Assembly (NCBI RefSeq): GCF_002234575.2
Contig: NZ_CP022464.2
Location: 6,262,001 to 6,326,000 of the forward strand
Length of the DNA: 64,000 nt
Reading direction: 5' to 3'
Origin: Enterocloster bolteae
GTDB lineage: Bacteria; Bacillota; Clostridia; Lachnospirales; Lachnospiraceae
Part shown: in pieces, positions 24,817-33,289 of the stretch
Numbering within the stretch: the first letter of the stretch is position 1
Layout of the letters: the number at the start of each line of letters is the position of its first letter
Program-made: the position numbers and the translations under genes
The notes under the pieces: model-generated
What the model was told of the DNA's origin: nothing
What the model saw: only the letters and a program-made list of their open reading frames with translations
Database searches by the model: none

Positions 24817-26091
24817 TTAGGTGAGAAACGTACAAAACCATTCTGAAAATACACACAGAAAAAATACTCCTACATAGCCAACCAAAAATGGAATCTCCGC
24901 CTTTGCGATCTCTCCCATCTTCAGCTTTGACACTGTGGCCGCCGAGTAGATGTTCACCGCTACCGGAGGCGTCATAGTTCCCACTACATTGGAAATACAC
25001 ACAATCATTCCAAAATGCACTACATTGATGCCCATGCTCTGAGCGATAGGCCACAATACCGGAACTAACAAAACAGCTATGGCTGTCCCCTCCATAAAGG
25101 TTCCGAAAATCAGAAGAATCACTGCTACCACCAGGCAGAACATTGTTGCATTTAAATTCATGCCAATCACCGTATCCACCAGGGCCTTGGAAGCGCCAGA
25201 GATTGTGAACACCCACGAGAAGGCTGTGGACGCAGCGATGATGAACAGGATCATAGCAGAACTCTTGGCAGAGTCCTTGATGATTTGGATTGTATCCGGC
25301 AGATTCAGCTCACGGTAGATAAAAGCTCCGGCAATAGCTGCCCATACAACAGCCACCGCAGCGCTTTCCGTGGCAGTCAACATACCGGAATAGATTCCTC
25401 CCAGAATAATAATGGGTGTAAGCAGCGCTGGAATGGCGTCCAGAAAAACCTTCACCACCTCGGCGGGCGTGCGCTTCACATTCTGTTTCGGCCACTTTTC
25501 CTTATGGGCAAACCACAGTACCTCCACCATCAGTACCAGCATAATCACAATACCAATCATCATCCCCTGCTTGAACATATTTCCAACAGAGGCACCTGTC
25601 AGCGTACAGTAAATCACCATTATAATAGATGGCGGGATGATGGGCCCAAGCCCACCGGACACTACCAGAAGTCCTGCGGTCCGCGGCCCTGGATAACCCT
25701 TTTTGATCATATCCCCGTAGAGCATGGTTCCGATGGCAATGACCGTTGCAGGGGCTGATCCAGATAAGGCAGCAAAGAATGCACAGGCCAGTACCAGCGC
25801 CAGGCTCATACCGCCTCTCACGTTGCCCACCAGGCAGTCCGCAAAATCTACAATCCGCCTGGAAATCCCCCCCTTCGTCATAAGATTGCCAGCCAGTACA
25901 AAAAATGCAATGGCCATGATAGAGCTGGACTGCAGCCCGCCAAAGATCCTTTGGGCGATAGCCGTGGAGGAGGCCGGAAGGCCCCCGAACACCACGGCCG
26001 CCAGAGAGGCCACACTCAAGGAGATGGACACCGGTACCCCGATTACCAGGCAAAGAATAAAAATCAAAAATAAAATCAATCCTGCATTCAT
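24817..26091 (-). CDS. dctM: TRAP transporter large permease DctM (sugar-acid operon)
   Basis: Twelve-helix-type ion-coupled permease, 424 residues. It starts MNAGLILFLIFILCLVIGVPV and includes family motifs such as NLMTKGGISRRIVDFA, SGSAPATVIAIGTML, IPPSIIMVIYC and the C-terminal NVVGTMTPPVAVNIY. Its start overlaps the DctQ stop by 4 bp. It works with the DctP binding protein and DctQ to import an organic acid using an ion gradient. Co-transcription with isomerase, dehydratase and dehydrogenases implies a uronate or aldonate substrate. Confidence 0.92.
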   Translation of the reverse strand: MNAGLILFLIFILCLVIGVPVSISLSVASLAAVVFGGLPASSTAIAQRIFGGLQSSSIMAIAFFVLAGNLMTKGGISRRIVDFADCLVGNVRGGMSLALVLACAFFAALSGSAPATVIAIGTMLYGDMIKKGYPGPRTAGLLVVSGGLGPIIPPSIIMVIYCTLTGASVGNMFKQGMMIGIVIMLVLMVEVLWFAHKEKWPKQNVKRTPAEVVKVFLDAIPALLTPIIILGGIYSGMLTATESAAVAVVWAAIAGAFIYRELNLPDTIQIIKDSAKSSAMILFIIAASTAFSWVFTISGASKALVDTVIGMNLNATMFCLVVAVILLIFGTFMEGTAIAVLLVPVLWPIAQSMGINVVHFGMIVCISNVVGTMTPPVAVNIYSAATVSKLKMGEIAKAEIPFLVGYVGVFFLCVFSEWFCTFLT

Positions 26092-26591
26092 GTCCTGTTT
26101 CCCTCTTTCTTTCCGAATTCTGCAATCTGCTGTACCAGCGTAATGGTCTGAATGACGAAGATAAGTCCGAAGGCCAGTACCAGCGAGAAATACATCAGAG
26201 ACATGGGAAGCTTCATCACAGGCGTAGTTTGGCCGGCTTGAAGCTGCTTTAAGACCAGGGCCCCTCCCGCTTTAATCATGATAAAAGCAAATCCCACCAG
26301 AATCACCTGCCGGATAAGATCCACAATCTTGCGGGCCACACCGTGTAGTTTGTCCACCACGGCAGTCACCGCTACCTGGGTGCCATCTCTTAGACCCACC
26401 TCTGTTCCCAGCAGTGCCATATAGGTCATGCTGTATATGGCTATCTCTTCTGTCCAGGGCATGGATGCCTGGATAAAATTCCGATTCAGCACAGAAATGA
26501 AATAGGAAGCGACCATGGCCACAAAAGCAGCGACCATGACTGCATACTCTGCCGATGTAACGCATGACAGAAGCTTTTTCATAAATTTCAT
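26088..26591 (-). CDS. dctQ: TRAP transporter small permease DctQ
   Basis: A 167-residue four-helix subunit that bridges DctP and DctM. It shows the usual pattern: a basic N-terminus, MVAAFVAMVASYFISVLNR, PWTEEIAIYSMTYMALLG (the conserved W-x-EE segment) and two more helices. The start at 26591 (MKFMKK) has GAGGAGAGG about 7-9 nt upstream; a longer frame to 26654 would run into dctP. It ends within the ATG of dctM. Confidence 0.9.
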   Translation of the reverse strand: MKFMKKLLSCVTSAEYAVMVAAFVAMVASYFISVLNRNFIQASMPWTEEIAIYSMTYMALLGTEVGLRDGTQVAVTAVVDKLHGVARKIVDLIRQVILVGFAFIMIKAGGALVLKQLQAGQTTPVMKLPMSLMYFSLVLAFGLIFVIQTITLVQQIAEFGKKEGNRT

Positions 26592-26611
26592 ACGAATCCT
26601 CTCCTCTGTTT

Positions 26612-27673
26612 CTACTGTACCGCACTCTTGGCTGCGTCGACAGCTGCTGCCCATTTCTCGTCGTAGGAAGCACCATTCTTTTCCTGGGCCGCCTGATACT
26701 CTGCCTTTAATGCCTCGGTATCAATATCATAGAAGGTCACACCTGCACCCTCTAAATTTTCCACTGCCTCTGCATTAGCCTCATTCAGGTAGGTCCACTG
26801 GGCCTTGCACCCCTCCTGCACCGCATTGACAAAGGGCTCTCTCATATCTTCAGGAATCTTGTTCCAGGCATTGTCGCTCATACAGATCGGAATGTAGACA
26901 AAGCAGTGCTTTGTATTCGTGATTGAATTCACTCCTGCCTCATAATACTTATTAATCCAGCAGTTAGATACTGCATTCTCACAGGCATCAATGGTTCCCT
27001 GCTGAAGCGCTGTGAACTGCTCGGAGGCAGAGATGGCCACCGGATTAGCCCCAAAGGCAGTAAATGCCGCCAGCTGGCCCTCGTTCTGCATCACCCGGAT
27101 TTTTACACCCTTAAAATCTGCCGGGGTCTGAATTGGTTTCTTAGAGAACACATCCCGAAATCCTGACTCTAAATAGCCAATGACGTGAAGGCCATGCTTT
27201 TCCGCCTCGGCAGAAATCAGATCTCCCAGCTCATTCTGCACCGCGTAATTAGCCTGGTCTGCGCTGTCCCAGAGAAAGGCCTGGTCTAAAATAGACATTT
27301 CTGGAATATAGTTGGCCAAAACCGAATTAGCGCAGGTAGCGATGTCCAGATCGCCCTGGATCGCCATATCCAGGGTATCTGCCTCTCCACCCAGAACGCC
27401 GCCTGCCTGGATGGTAAGCTGGATTTTTCCTTCCGTGGCCTCATTCACCAGCTCGGCAATCTTTTCTGCTCCCTTGTAATAATTCGACTGGGAATTATCC
27501 ACCAATGCCATTGTGAAATTCAGAGATTCTTCATTGGCAGCAGCTTCCGTCCCGCTGTTCCCCGAAACGCTTCCCTTTGCCTCTGTTTGTCCGCTGCCGG
27601 ACGAGCCGCAGGCCATAAGCCCAAGAGCTGTCAGTACCGCAATTCCTGATAATAAATACGTTCTTTTCAACAC
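26612..27673 (-). CDS. dctP: TRAP transporter solute-binding lipoprotein DctP (sugar-acid operon)
   Basis: Extracellular binding subunit, 353 residues from a GTG at 27673 with GGAGGG 8 nt upstream (a TTG next to it is the alternative). Lipobox LMACGSS lies at about 18-24. DctP hallmarks are FTMALVDNSQSNYYKG near the mature start, GGVLGGEADTLDMAIQGDLD, the ligand-arginine region FKGVKIRVMQN and the downstream FTALQQGTIDACENAVSN. It is the first transporter gene after the GntR regulator. The Arg in KIRVMQ normally forms the salt bridge with the substrate carboxylate, which fits an acid ligand. Confidence 0.9.
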   Translation of the reverse strand: MLKRTYLLSGIAVLTALGLMACGSSGSGQTEAKGSVSGNSGTEAAANEESLNFTMALVDNSQSNYYKGAEKIAELVNEATEGKIQLTIQAGGVLGGEADTLDMAIQGDLDIATCANSVLANYIPEMSILDQAFLWDSADQANYAVQNELGDLISAEAEKHGLHVIGYLESGFRDVFSKKPIQTPADFKGVKIRVMQNEGQLAAFTAFGANPVAISASEQFTALQQGTIDACENAVSNCWINKYYEAGVNSITNTKHCFVYIPICMSDNAWNKIPEDMREPFVNAVQEGCKAQWTYLNEANAEAVENLEGAGVTFYDIDTEALKAEYQAAQEKNGASYDEKWAAAVDAAKSAVQ

Positions 27674-27714
27674 ACTGATTTCCCTCCGTTTTCTAAATTG
27701 TTCTGTAAACAAAA

Positions 27715-27758
27715 AAAATATATCCGACGAATGCAGTGTAGCACATCGGATATATTTT
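27715..27758 (-). promoter_or_regulatory. Inverted repeat between gntR and dctP (terminator or operator)
   Basis: Perfect 13-bp arms AAAATATATCCGA and TCGGATATATTTT (27715-27727, 27746-27758) enclose 18 nt. On the minus strand the second arm runs into TTTTTTTT, so it may terminate gntR or attenuate dctP. It is also placed where an operator would be. Confidence 0.55.
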
Positions 27759-27805
27759 GTCGATATGTTGGATTTTGTTTCTATATTTGCAGATATTTAT
27801 TGTGT

Positions 27806-27819
27806 ATATTGTACAATAT
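27806..27819. promoter_or_regulatory. Palindrome candidate for the GntR/FadR operator
   Basis: ATATTGTACAATAT is a perfect 14-bp dyad just 3 nt beyond the gntR stop and about 135 bp upstream of the dctP start. FCD-group GntR proteins bind short GT/AC dyads. No -10/-35 pair could be assigned confidently in this AT-rich gap. Confidence 0.4.
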
Positions 27820-27821
27820 TT

Positions 27822-28559
27822 TTAAAAGTCATTCGATGACTTTCCCGCCTTCTGCTGTTCAATCTCCTCAATAATCTTTCTTCGGGTACTGTTTAAGTGA
27901 TCGATCATACTGTAACGGGCTCCACTGGCATCTCCCCGTTCGATAGACTCCGAAATCATATGATGGAATTTCACCGTCTGATTTGCCAGCTCGTCATTTG
28001 TGACCTTGCAGAACAGAGGGATTCCCTTGACTACAATCTCCATCAGCTTGCAGGCAATCTCATTCTTAGAACACCTGGCAATCTGAAGATGGAACTCTAT
28101 ATCCTTCTCATAATGGGATTCCTGCATCTGGATCTGCCAGCGCACCTCCGCCTCCAGCTCCATCAGTTTCCGGCAGTCCTCATAAGTCGCATTGGTAGCT
28201 GCCAGGGCAGCGATATCCGGTTCCAGCATCAGCCTTACTTCTGAAAACTCCAGCGCTTTATTTGGCAGCTCTTCCGGCAAAAATGCTCCCAAAAGGTTTG
28301 GCGTCTCTCCCCCGCTGATCTCAATGGGCTTTTGCTTCTGCCTCAAAAGATAGGTGCCGCTGCCCTGAACAACCTCCACCAACCCTTCAAACCGCAGCAG
28401 TTTTACCGCATCCCGGACAGTCCCTCTGCCAACCTCGCAGTATTCGGCCATCTGCAGCTCATTTGGAAGCCTATCGCCCGCCTTCATTTCATTCTCAATA
28501 ATATACTGCCGTATCTTCACGGCCACCCGCTCCGAGAGCGTCTCTGTCTTTTGTCTCAC
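27822..28559 (-). CDS. GntR-family (FadR/FCD) regulator of the sugar-acid operon
   Basis: A 245-residue regulator. The N-terminal winged helix has LSERVAVKIRQYIIENEMKAGDRLPNE, split here only by description, and GRGTVRDAVKLLRFEGLVEVVQGSGTYL, typical of GntR. An all-helical FCD ligand domain follows (EFSEVRLMLEPDIAALAA, then HLQIARCSKNEIACKLM and FHHMISESIERGD with metal-ligand His residues). A GTG start at 28559 with AAGGCGG 7 nt upstream is preferred to ATG codons at 28583/28580. It lies directly upstream of the TRAP and enzyme genes in the same orientation; a sugar acid is the likely inducer. Confidence 0.85.
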   Translation of the reverse strand: MRQKTETLSERVAVKIRQYIIENEMKAGDRLPNELQMAEYCEVGRGTVRDAVKLLRFEGLVEVVQGSGTYLLRQKQKPIEISGGETPNLLGAFLPEELPNKALEFSEVRLMLEPDIAALAATNATYEDCRKLMELEAEVRWQIQMQESHYEKDIEFHLQIARCSKNEIACKLMEIVVKGIPLFCKVTNDELANQTVKFHHMISESIERGDASGARYSMIDHLNSTRRKIIEEIEQQKAGKSSNDF

Positions 28560-28637
28560 CCAGACACCGCCTTTTTCCATCATGTTTTCTGTCAGTATAC
28601 AATACCGCCGGGGTTCTGCAGGTGCAGGCACATTCAA

Positions 28638-29990
28638 TCATCCAATCCCGCCATACACAATTCCCAGTATGAACACTATCACGGCCAGCGGCACATAGAC
28701 ATACCTGGCTAAAGGTCCGAAGAACTCTCCCAAAGGCTTTTTCCTGCCTTCCTCCAGTTCCTCCCGTATCTCCTTATATCCCAGAATATAATAAATGGAT
28801 ACAGCCCCCAGCACTGCGCCGAAGGGCACCACAATAATGGTGATGAAATCCATCCACGAACCCACCTTAGGCTCTGACTCCAGAAAAATACCCACTAACA
28901 GGGCAATGCCGCTGCACAGAGCCACGGCCGCTTTCCTGGGAAGCTTAAACCGGTTCTGCCATGACTCGCTTACGGCCTCAAACATATTAATTAAGCTGGT
29001 GATGCCCGCAAAAGCCACGGACAGGAAGAATATCACTGCGAACAGCCTTCCCATAGGCATCTGCCGGAAAATCTCAGGCAGGGTGATAAACATAAGGGGC
29101 GGGCCTGCGTTTGGCTCAATGCCGAATGCAAATACAGCAGGCATGATGGCAAGGGCAGCCATCATGGCAGCCACCGTATCAAAAAAAGCAGTGCGGATGG
29201 ATGCCTTGGGTATATCCTCTGTCTTGGCCAGATAGGTGCCGTACACAATCATTCCCGAGCCCGTGATGGACAGTGAGAAAAACGCCTGTCCCATTGCCAT
29301 GACCCAGGTATCCACCTTTAATAAATCACTCCAGTCCGGGGCAAAGAGGAATTTATATCCTTCTGCCGCCCCCGGCAGGAAGGCCACACGGATGGCCAGT
29401 ATTGCAAACAATACAAAGAAGGAAGGCATCAGGACCTTATTAATCTTCTCAATACCCTTGGTGGCCCCAAACATAAGGATGCCGGCCGCAGTCACCACCA
29501 CCAGGACATGCCAGGGAACACTTCCGAACTCACCTGTGGCCTGGCTGAAATAGGCCGCTGCATCCGCTGTAAGGATAGCCCCTGTTACGGATCCTGCCAG
29601 GGCTCTTACCACCCAGCCCACGATAATGGCATACCCAATGGCGATACCTAAAGAACCCAGAAGAGGAATCCAGCCCAGGAAATACCCCAGCCTGCCCTTT
29701 TCTATTTTTTTCCAGCAATATTCATAGGCGCCCAGGGTTCCGGTCCTGGCCCGGCGTCCAATGGCAAACTCAGCCGACAGCCCTACCAGGCCAAATAATA
29801 CAATGAATAGAATATAGGGCACCAGAAACGCGCCGCCGCCGTATTGCCCTACGCGGTACGGAAACATCCAGATATTGCCCATTCCCACTGCGGAACCCAC
29901 ACAGGCCAGCACAAATCCCAGGCTGCTTCCAAAGCCGCCGTTCTGGTGCACGGCTGCCGGTGAGGAATCCGTTTTTTTCTGCTTGTTCAT
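28638..29990 (-). CDS. Sodium:neurotransmitter symporter (NSS/SNF family) transporter 1
   Basis: Na+-coupled amino-acid-type transporter with the LeuT fold, 450 residues. The helix 1 signature is SSLGFVLACVGSAVGMGNIW, followed by FPYRVGQYGGGAF and, in helix 6, FFSLSITGSGMIVYGTYL. Eleven or twelve helices are predicted. The start at 29990 follows AAAGGAG with about 3-4 nt of tight spacing to ATG. It is not obviously part of the downstream gntR operon, though the two are on one strand 78 nt apart. A second NSS gene lies at 34.8 kb on the other strand. Confidence 0.92.
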   Translation of the reverse strand: MNKQKKTDSSPAAVHQNGGFGSSLGFVLACVGSAVGMGNIWMFPYRVGQYGGGAFLVPYILFIVLFGLVGLSAEFAIGRRARTGTLGAYEYCWKKIEKGRLGYFLGWIPLLGSLGIAIGYAIIVGWVVRALAGSVTGAILTADAAAYFSQATGEFGSVPWHVLVVVTAAGILMFGATKGIEKINKVLMPSFFVLFAILAIRVAFLPGAAEGYKFLFAPDWSDLLKVDTWVMAMGQAFFSLSITGSGMIVYGTYLAKTEDIPKASIRTAFFDTVAAMMAALAIMPAVFAFGIEPNAGPPLMFITLPEIFRQMPMGRLFAVIFFLSVAFAGITSLINMFEAVSESWQNRFKLPRKAAVALCSGIALLVGIFLESEPKVGSWMDFITIIVVPFGAVLGAVSIYYILGYKEIREELEEGRKKPLGEFFGPLARYVYVPLAVIVFILGIVYGGIG

Positions 29991-30169
29991 AACTTCTCCT
30001 TTATGACATACATTTAGACGGCCTGCGGTCCTGCATGAAAATGAAACAGGACTGCCTGTAACGCCATCTTTAATATACTACCCCATTTACACCATTTAGT
30101 CAAAGTTTTAAAGCAAAAAAGCGGCAATTAGAAAAATCCGAAAAGCAATCCACAAAGAACCGGCATCTG

Positions 30170-30796
30170 TTATAACATATCGACCACATCATAGCTGCTT
30201 CCGTTCCACACTGCCGGACGCACCTGCCTGGTCTTAAGCTGTTCCACAAAATCCTTCAGACAGTCTACCTTCTCCGGCAGCCATGTGGCATACTTTCCAA
30301 TCTGGCCCTTGGTGTGGGCATCACTGGCCCCTATGGTCTTAAGTCCTAATTCCCGGCAGTAAGAAAATGCCCTGCGGTTGGCCTCCAGGGCCGTACTGCC
30401 GTTTAACACCTCCACCCCGTGGAGCCCTTTGACCGCGCGGAGATTTTCCTCCAGACCGCGGTTATTGTTCCGGAAAGGGTGGCAGGAGACACAGAAACCG
30501 CCGGCCTCATTAACATGGTTTATAAAATCCTGGGCATCCACCCGGCAGCCGGGATAATCTTCAATCCCCCACGCCGTGATATCCCCCTGAAGGGAAAAGA
30601 ACTCAATACCCACAAAAATGGGAAAACCGGTCCTGTCTGAATACTCTGCCGCATATTCCCTGAGTCCCATGCTGTCATGGTCCGTGATGCAGACAGCGTC
30701 CAGCCCCCTGCCCCGCGCTGTGGTCACAATTTCCTCCAGGCTTATTTTGCTGTCCGATGAATAAGTACACTCATGAAGATGCATGTCAACCAGCAT
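30170..30796 (-). CDS. PHP-domain phosphoesterase
   Basis: A 208-residue metal-dependent phosphoesterase of the PHP (polymerase and histidinol phosphatase) superfamily. The metal-binding motifs are in order: MHLHECTYSSDS (residues 5-16), CITDHDS, GIEF, SCHPFR and GASDAHT. It is close to single-domain PHP proteins of the TrpH/YciV type that cleave small phosphorylated molecules. The start at 30796 follows AGGAGG with 7-nt spacing. It is the last gene of an ABC importer operon, 12 nt after the ATPase gene. The pairing suggests that the imported compound is a phosphate ester or is dephosphorylated after uptake (inference). Confidence 0.85.
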   Translation of the reverse strand: MLVDMHLHECTYSSDSKISLEEIVTTARGRGLDAVCITDHDSMGLREYAAEYSDRTGFPIFVGIEFFSLQGDITAWGIEDYPGCRVDAQDFINHVNEAGGFCVSCHPFRNNNRGLEENLRAVKGLHGVEVLNGSTALEANRRAFSYCRELGLKTIGASDAHTKGQIGKYATWLPEKVDCLKDFVEQLKTRQVRPAVWNGSSYDVVDML

Positions 30797-30807
30797 TTAG
30801 GTTCCTC

Positions 30808-31566
30808 CTATCTCTTGATAATTTTAAGCAGCCTGCCGTCCTCTGTCCATACCAGGCTCTCCAGATCCATGAATTCAGCCACAAACGGGCTGGCCGGCTT
30901 CCGGCAAAGGTCCAGGGGCGCGTCATTCTGGACCAGCTCGCCCTGGTCCATGATAGCGATACGGTCAGCCAGGATAATGGCCTCCTCCTGGTCGTGGGTG
31001 ACGAACACCATGGTCAGCCCCAGGTCTTTCTGGAGCCGTTTCAATTCATAGCGCATCCTGGTGCGCAGGGCAGCGTCCAGGTTGCAGAAGGGTTCATCCA
31101 GAAGGCACAGCTTAGGCTCCACAATCAGCGCCCTGGCAAGGGCCACCCTCTGCTGCTGTCCTCCGCTGATTTCCTGGATATAGGCCGAGGCATAATCTCC
31201 AAGCCCCACCATCTCAAGATAACGCATCCCCTTCTGCCGGGCCTGTTCCCGCTTCACTCCCCGGAATTTCAAGCCGTAAACCACATTCTGGAGCACTGTC
31301 ATGTGGGGAAACAGGCCGTAGGACTGGAAGACGGTTGTCACAGGCCTCTGTTCCGGAGGGATACGGGTGATGTCCTGGCCATCCAGCCGCACGCTGCCGC
31401 TGTCCGGCTCCAGGAAGCCTCCTATCATATTGAGGGTCGTTGTCTTCCCGCACCCTGACGCCCCAAGGATGCACAGAAGCTGGCCCTGTTCCAGGGTAAG
31501 GGATAAATCCCGCACCACTTCCCTGCCGTCAAAGTGTTTTTTCAAATGGTCAAGTTCAAGATACAC
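30808..31566 (-). CDS. ABC transporter ATPase (Fe3+/polyamine/phosphonate type)
   Basis: A 252-residue ATPase with Walker A GASGCGKTT (about 34-42), signature SGGQQQRVALARALIVEP, Walker B LCLLDEPFCNLDA and VTHDQEEA. It has only the nucleotide-binding domain, without a full TOBE extension, shorter than PotA/FbpC (about 350). A GTG start at 31566 overlaps the permease end by 11 bp. It powers the two-domain permease encoded upstream. Confidence 0.88.
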   Translation of the reverse strand: MYLELDHLKKHFDGREVVRDLSLTLEQGQLLCILGASGCGKTTTLNMIGGFLEPDSGSVRLDGQDITRIPPEQRPVTTVFQSYGLFPHMTVLQNVVYGLKFRGVKREQARQKGMRYLEMVGLGDYASAYIQEISGGQQQRVALARALIVEPKLCLLDEPFCNLDAALRTRMRYELKRLQKDLGLTMVFVTHDQEEAIILADRIAIMDQGELVQNDAPLDLCRKPASPFVAEFMDLESLVWTEDGRLLKIIKR

Positions 31567-33289
31567 GTCGCTTACCTGCCTTCCATGTTATTAAATAAGC
31601 CATGCCTTCCACTGCCAGCACCACCAGGATGATGCTGGTGGCTATCAGGGAGGCCAAGGCGTAGTCTCCGGTATAAACCGCATCAAAAAGCTTGAACACT
31701 GCCAGCTTGCGGCCCGGATCTATGAGGAACAGGATGGCTCCGGCCGTAGTCATGCTGCTGGAAAAGTTATACACAAAACAGCTGAGAAAGGCCGGTCTGA
31801 GACCGGGCAGTATTACGGTCTTCAGCACCGACATCTGCCCCCCGCCCAGGTCCCGCACTGCTTTTTCCTGTGCTCTGGGCACCTGGGTCAGGGTGGCCGA
31901 ACATATCTTTGTGGCCGTGGGAAGCTGCTTGAAAAGCATGTTGGAAATAACAATCAGGGCAGTGCCTGTCAGCTTTAAGGGCGGAGAATTAAAGGCCAGG
32001 ATATAGCCGATTCCAAAGCAGGTTCCCGGCAGCATATAGGGCAGCGTAACCAGACAGTCAAAGAAATTCCGGCCCGGAATCTGTCTCCGCTCCATGTAAT
32101 AGGCGAACAGCATGGCAAAGAGGGTTCCGGCCAGGGATACAATGAGCGCATATGCCACGCTGCGCCCCATGGTGTCCAGGTCAAAACGGACCATCTGTTC
32201 CAGATACCGGGTGGTAAAGGAATACACACCTCTGGTGCTTTTGAGGAAACCGGATATGAATATACATCCGTACTGCAGAGCCATCATAAAAAAGAACAGT
32301 ATGCTTCCCAGGTTTGCCAGAATCCCGGCCGCCCCGCATTTTCCCAGTGAAAGGGCCAGGGGCTCCTGTCTCCCCCTGCTTCCCTCTGTCAGCATATCCG
32401 AACGTTTCATCAGTTTCCGGTAGAGGAAAAACGCAGCTATGGAGGGAAGCATCAGAACCATATTCATGGCGGAGGCCTTCTCCAGATTAGAGTATCCCAC
32501 CAGCTGGAGATATATCTCTGACGCAATAGTGCTGAACCTTCCGCCGATGATGACCGGAGTCCCAAAATCTGCCAGGGAACGGACAAAGGAAAGGAGCAGG
32601 GCCACCCAGATCCCCGGCCGTATAAGAGGCAGTACAATGTCCCCCAAAATGGCCTTGGGGCTGGCTCCCAGATCCCTGGCTGCCCGTATGCTGTCTCCAT
32701 CCAGTTTGGTCAGGATTCCCCCCAGGAACAAGGCATTTAAAGGCACAAAGGAAAGGCTCTGCATCAGGATAACTCCCCAGCAGTTATAGGGATCCCAGCT
32801 CAGCCCCAGCAGCCGGTACGTAATCCATCCCCGGCGTCCATAGAGCTGTATATAGGCCAGGGAGGATACAAAGGGAGGGGAGACCATGGTAATCAGCAGA
32901 AGCGCCATGCAGAGCATCCTGGCAGCTCCCCGTCTTGTGGTAAGGAACAGGGCTGCCGCCGTGGAAAAGGCAGTGCACAGCAGGGATGCGCAGACACCCA
33001 CGAACACACTGTTCCAGAGATTTCCCCTGTACTGGTTCCAGACAGCAGCATATGCGTCATAGCTTATGCCCTTTCCGTCCCACAGACTCCGTATCAGGAT
33101 GCAGAGCATGGGCCAGAACACAAACAGGAAAACGCTGGCCAGCAGAACTGCCAGCAGCACTTTATCCGCCCCATATCCTGCAATGCCAAAAAGGACATCT
33201 TTCGATGCCCTTTTGCCATACATGTCTCCATGCATGTTTCCGTGTTTATTTGTATTCATATCTCTATGGATGCTGTCAAACCTATTCAT
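31556..33289 (-). CDS. Two-domain ABC permease (FbpB/AfuB/PhnV-like)
   Basis: A 577-residue fused permease with two six-helix halves, as in ferric-iron (FbpB) and some 2-aminoethylphosphonate importers. EAA loops are AARDLGASPKAILGDIVLPL (first half) and KAVRDLGGGQMSVLKTVILP (second half). The N-terminal 26 residues are rich in His, Met, Asn and Asp (HRDMNTNKHGNMHGDMYG at 8-25) and precede the first helix; this tail is unusual. The start at 33289 overlaps the binding-protein gene by 8 bp; an ATG at 33256 would remove part of the tail. Confidence 0.88.
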   Translation of the reverse strand: MNRFDSIHRDMNTNKHGNMHGDMYGKRASKDVLFGIAGYGADKVLLAVLLASVFLFVFWPMLCILIRSLWDGKGISYDAYAAVWNQYRGNLWNSVFVGVCASLLCTAFSTAAALFLTTRRGAARMLCMALLLITMVSPPFVSSLAYIQLYGRRGWITYRLLGLSWDPYNCWGVILMQSLSFVPLNALFLGGILTKLDGDSIRAARDLGASPKAILGDIVLPLIRPGIWVALLLSFVRSLADFGTPVIIGGRFSTIASEIYLQLVGYSNLEKASAMNMVLMLPSIAAFFLYRKLMKRSDMLTEGSRGRQEPLALSLGKCGAAGILANLGSILFFFMMALQYGCIFISGFLKSTRGVYSFTTRYLEQMVRFDLDTMGRSVAYALIVSLAGTLFAMLFAYYMERRQIPGRNFFDCLVTLPYMLPGTCFGIGYILAFNSPPLKLTGTALIVISNMLFKQLPTATKICSATLTQVPRAQEKAVRDLGGGQMSVLKTVILPGLRPAFLSCFVYNFSSSMTTAGAILFLIDPGRKLAVFKLFDAVYTGDYALASLIATSIILVVLAVEGMAYLITWKAGKRRVS

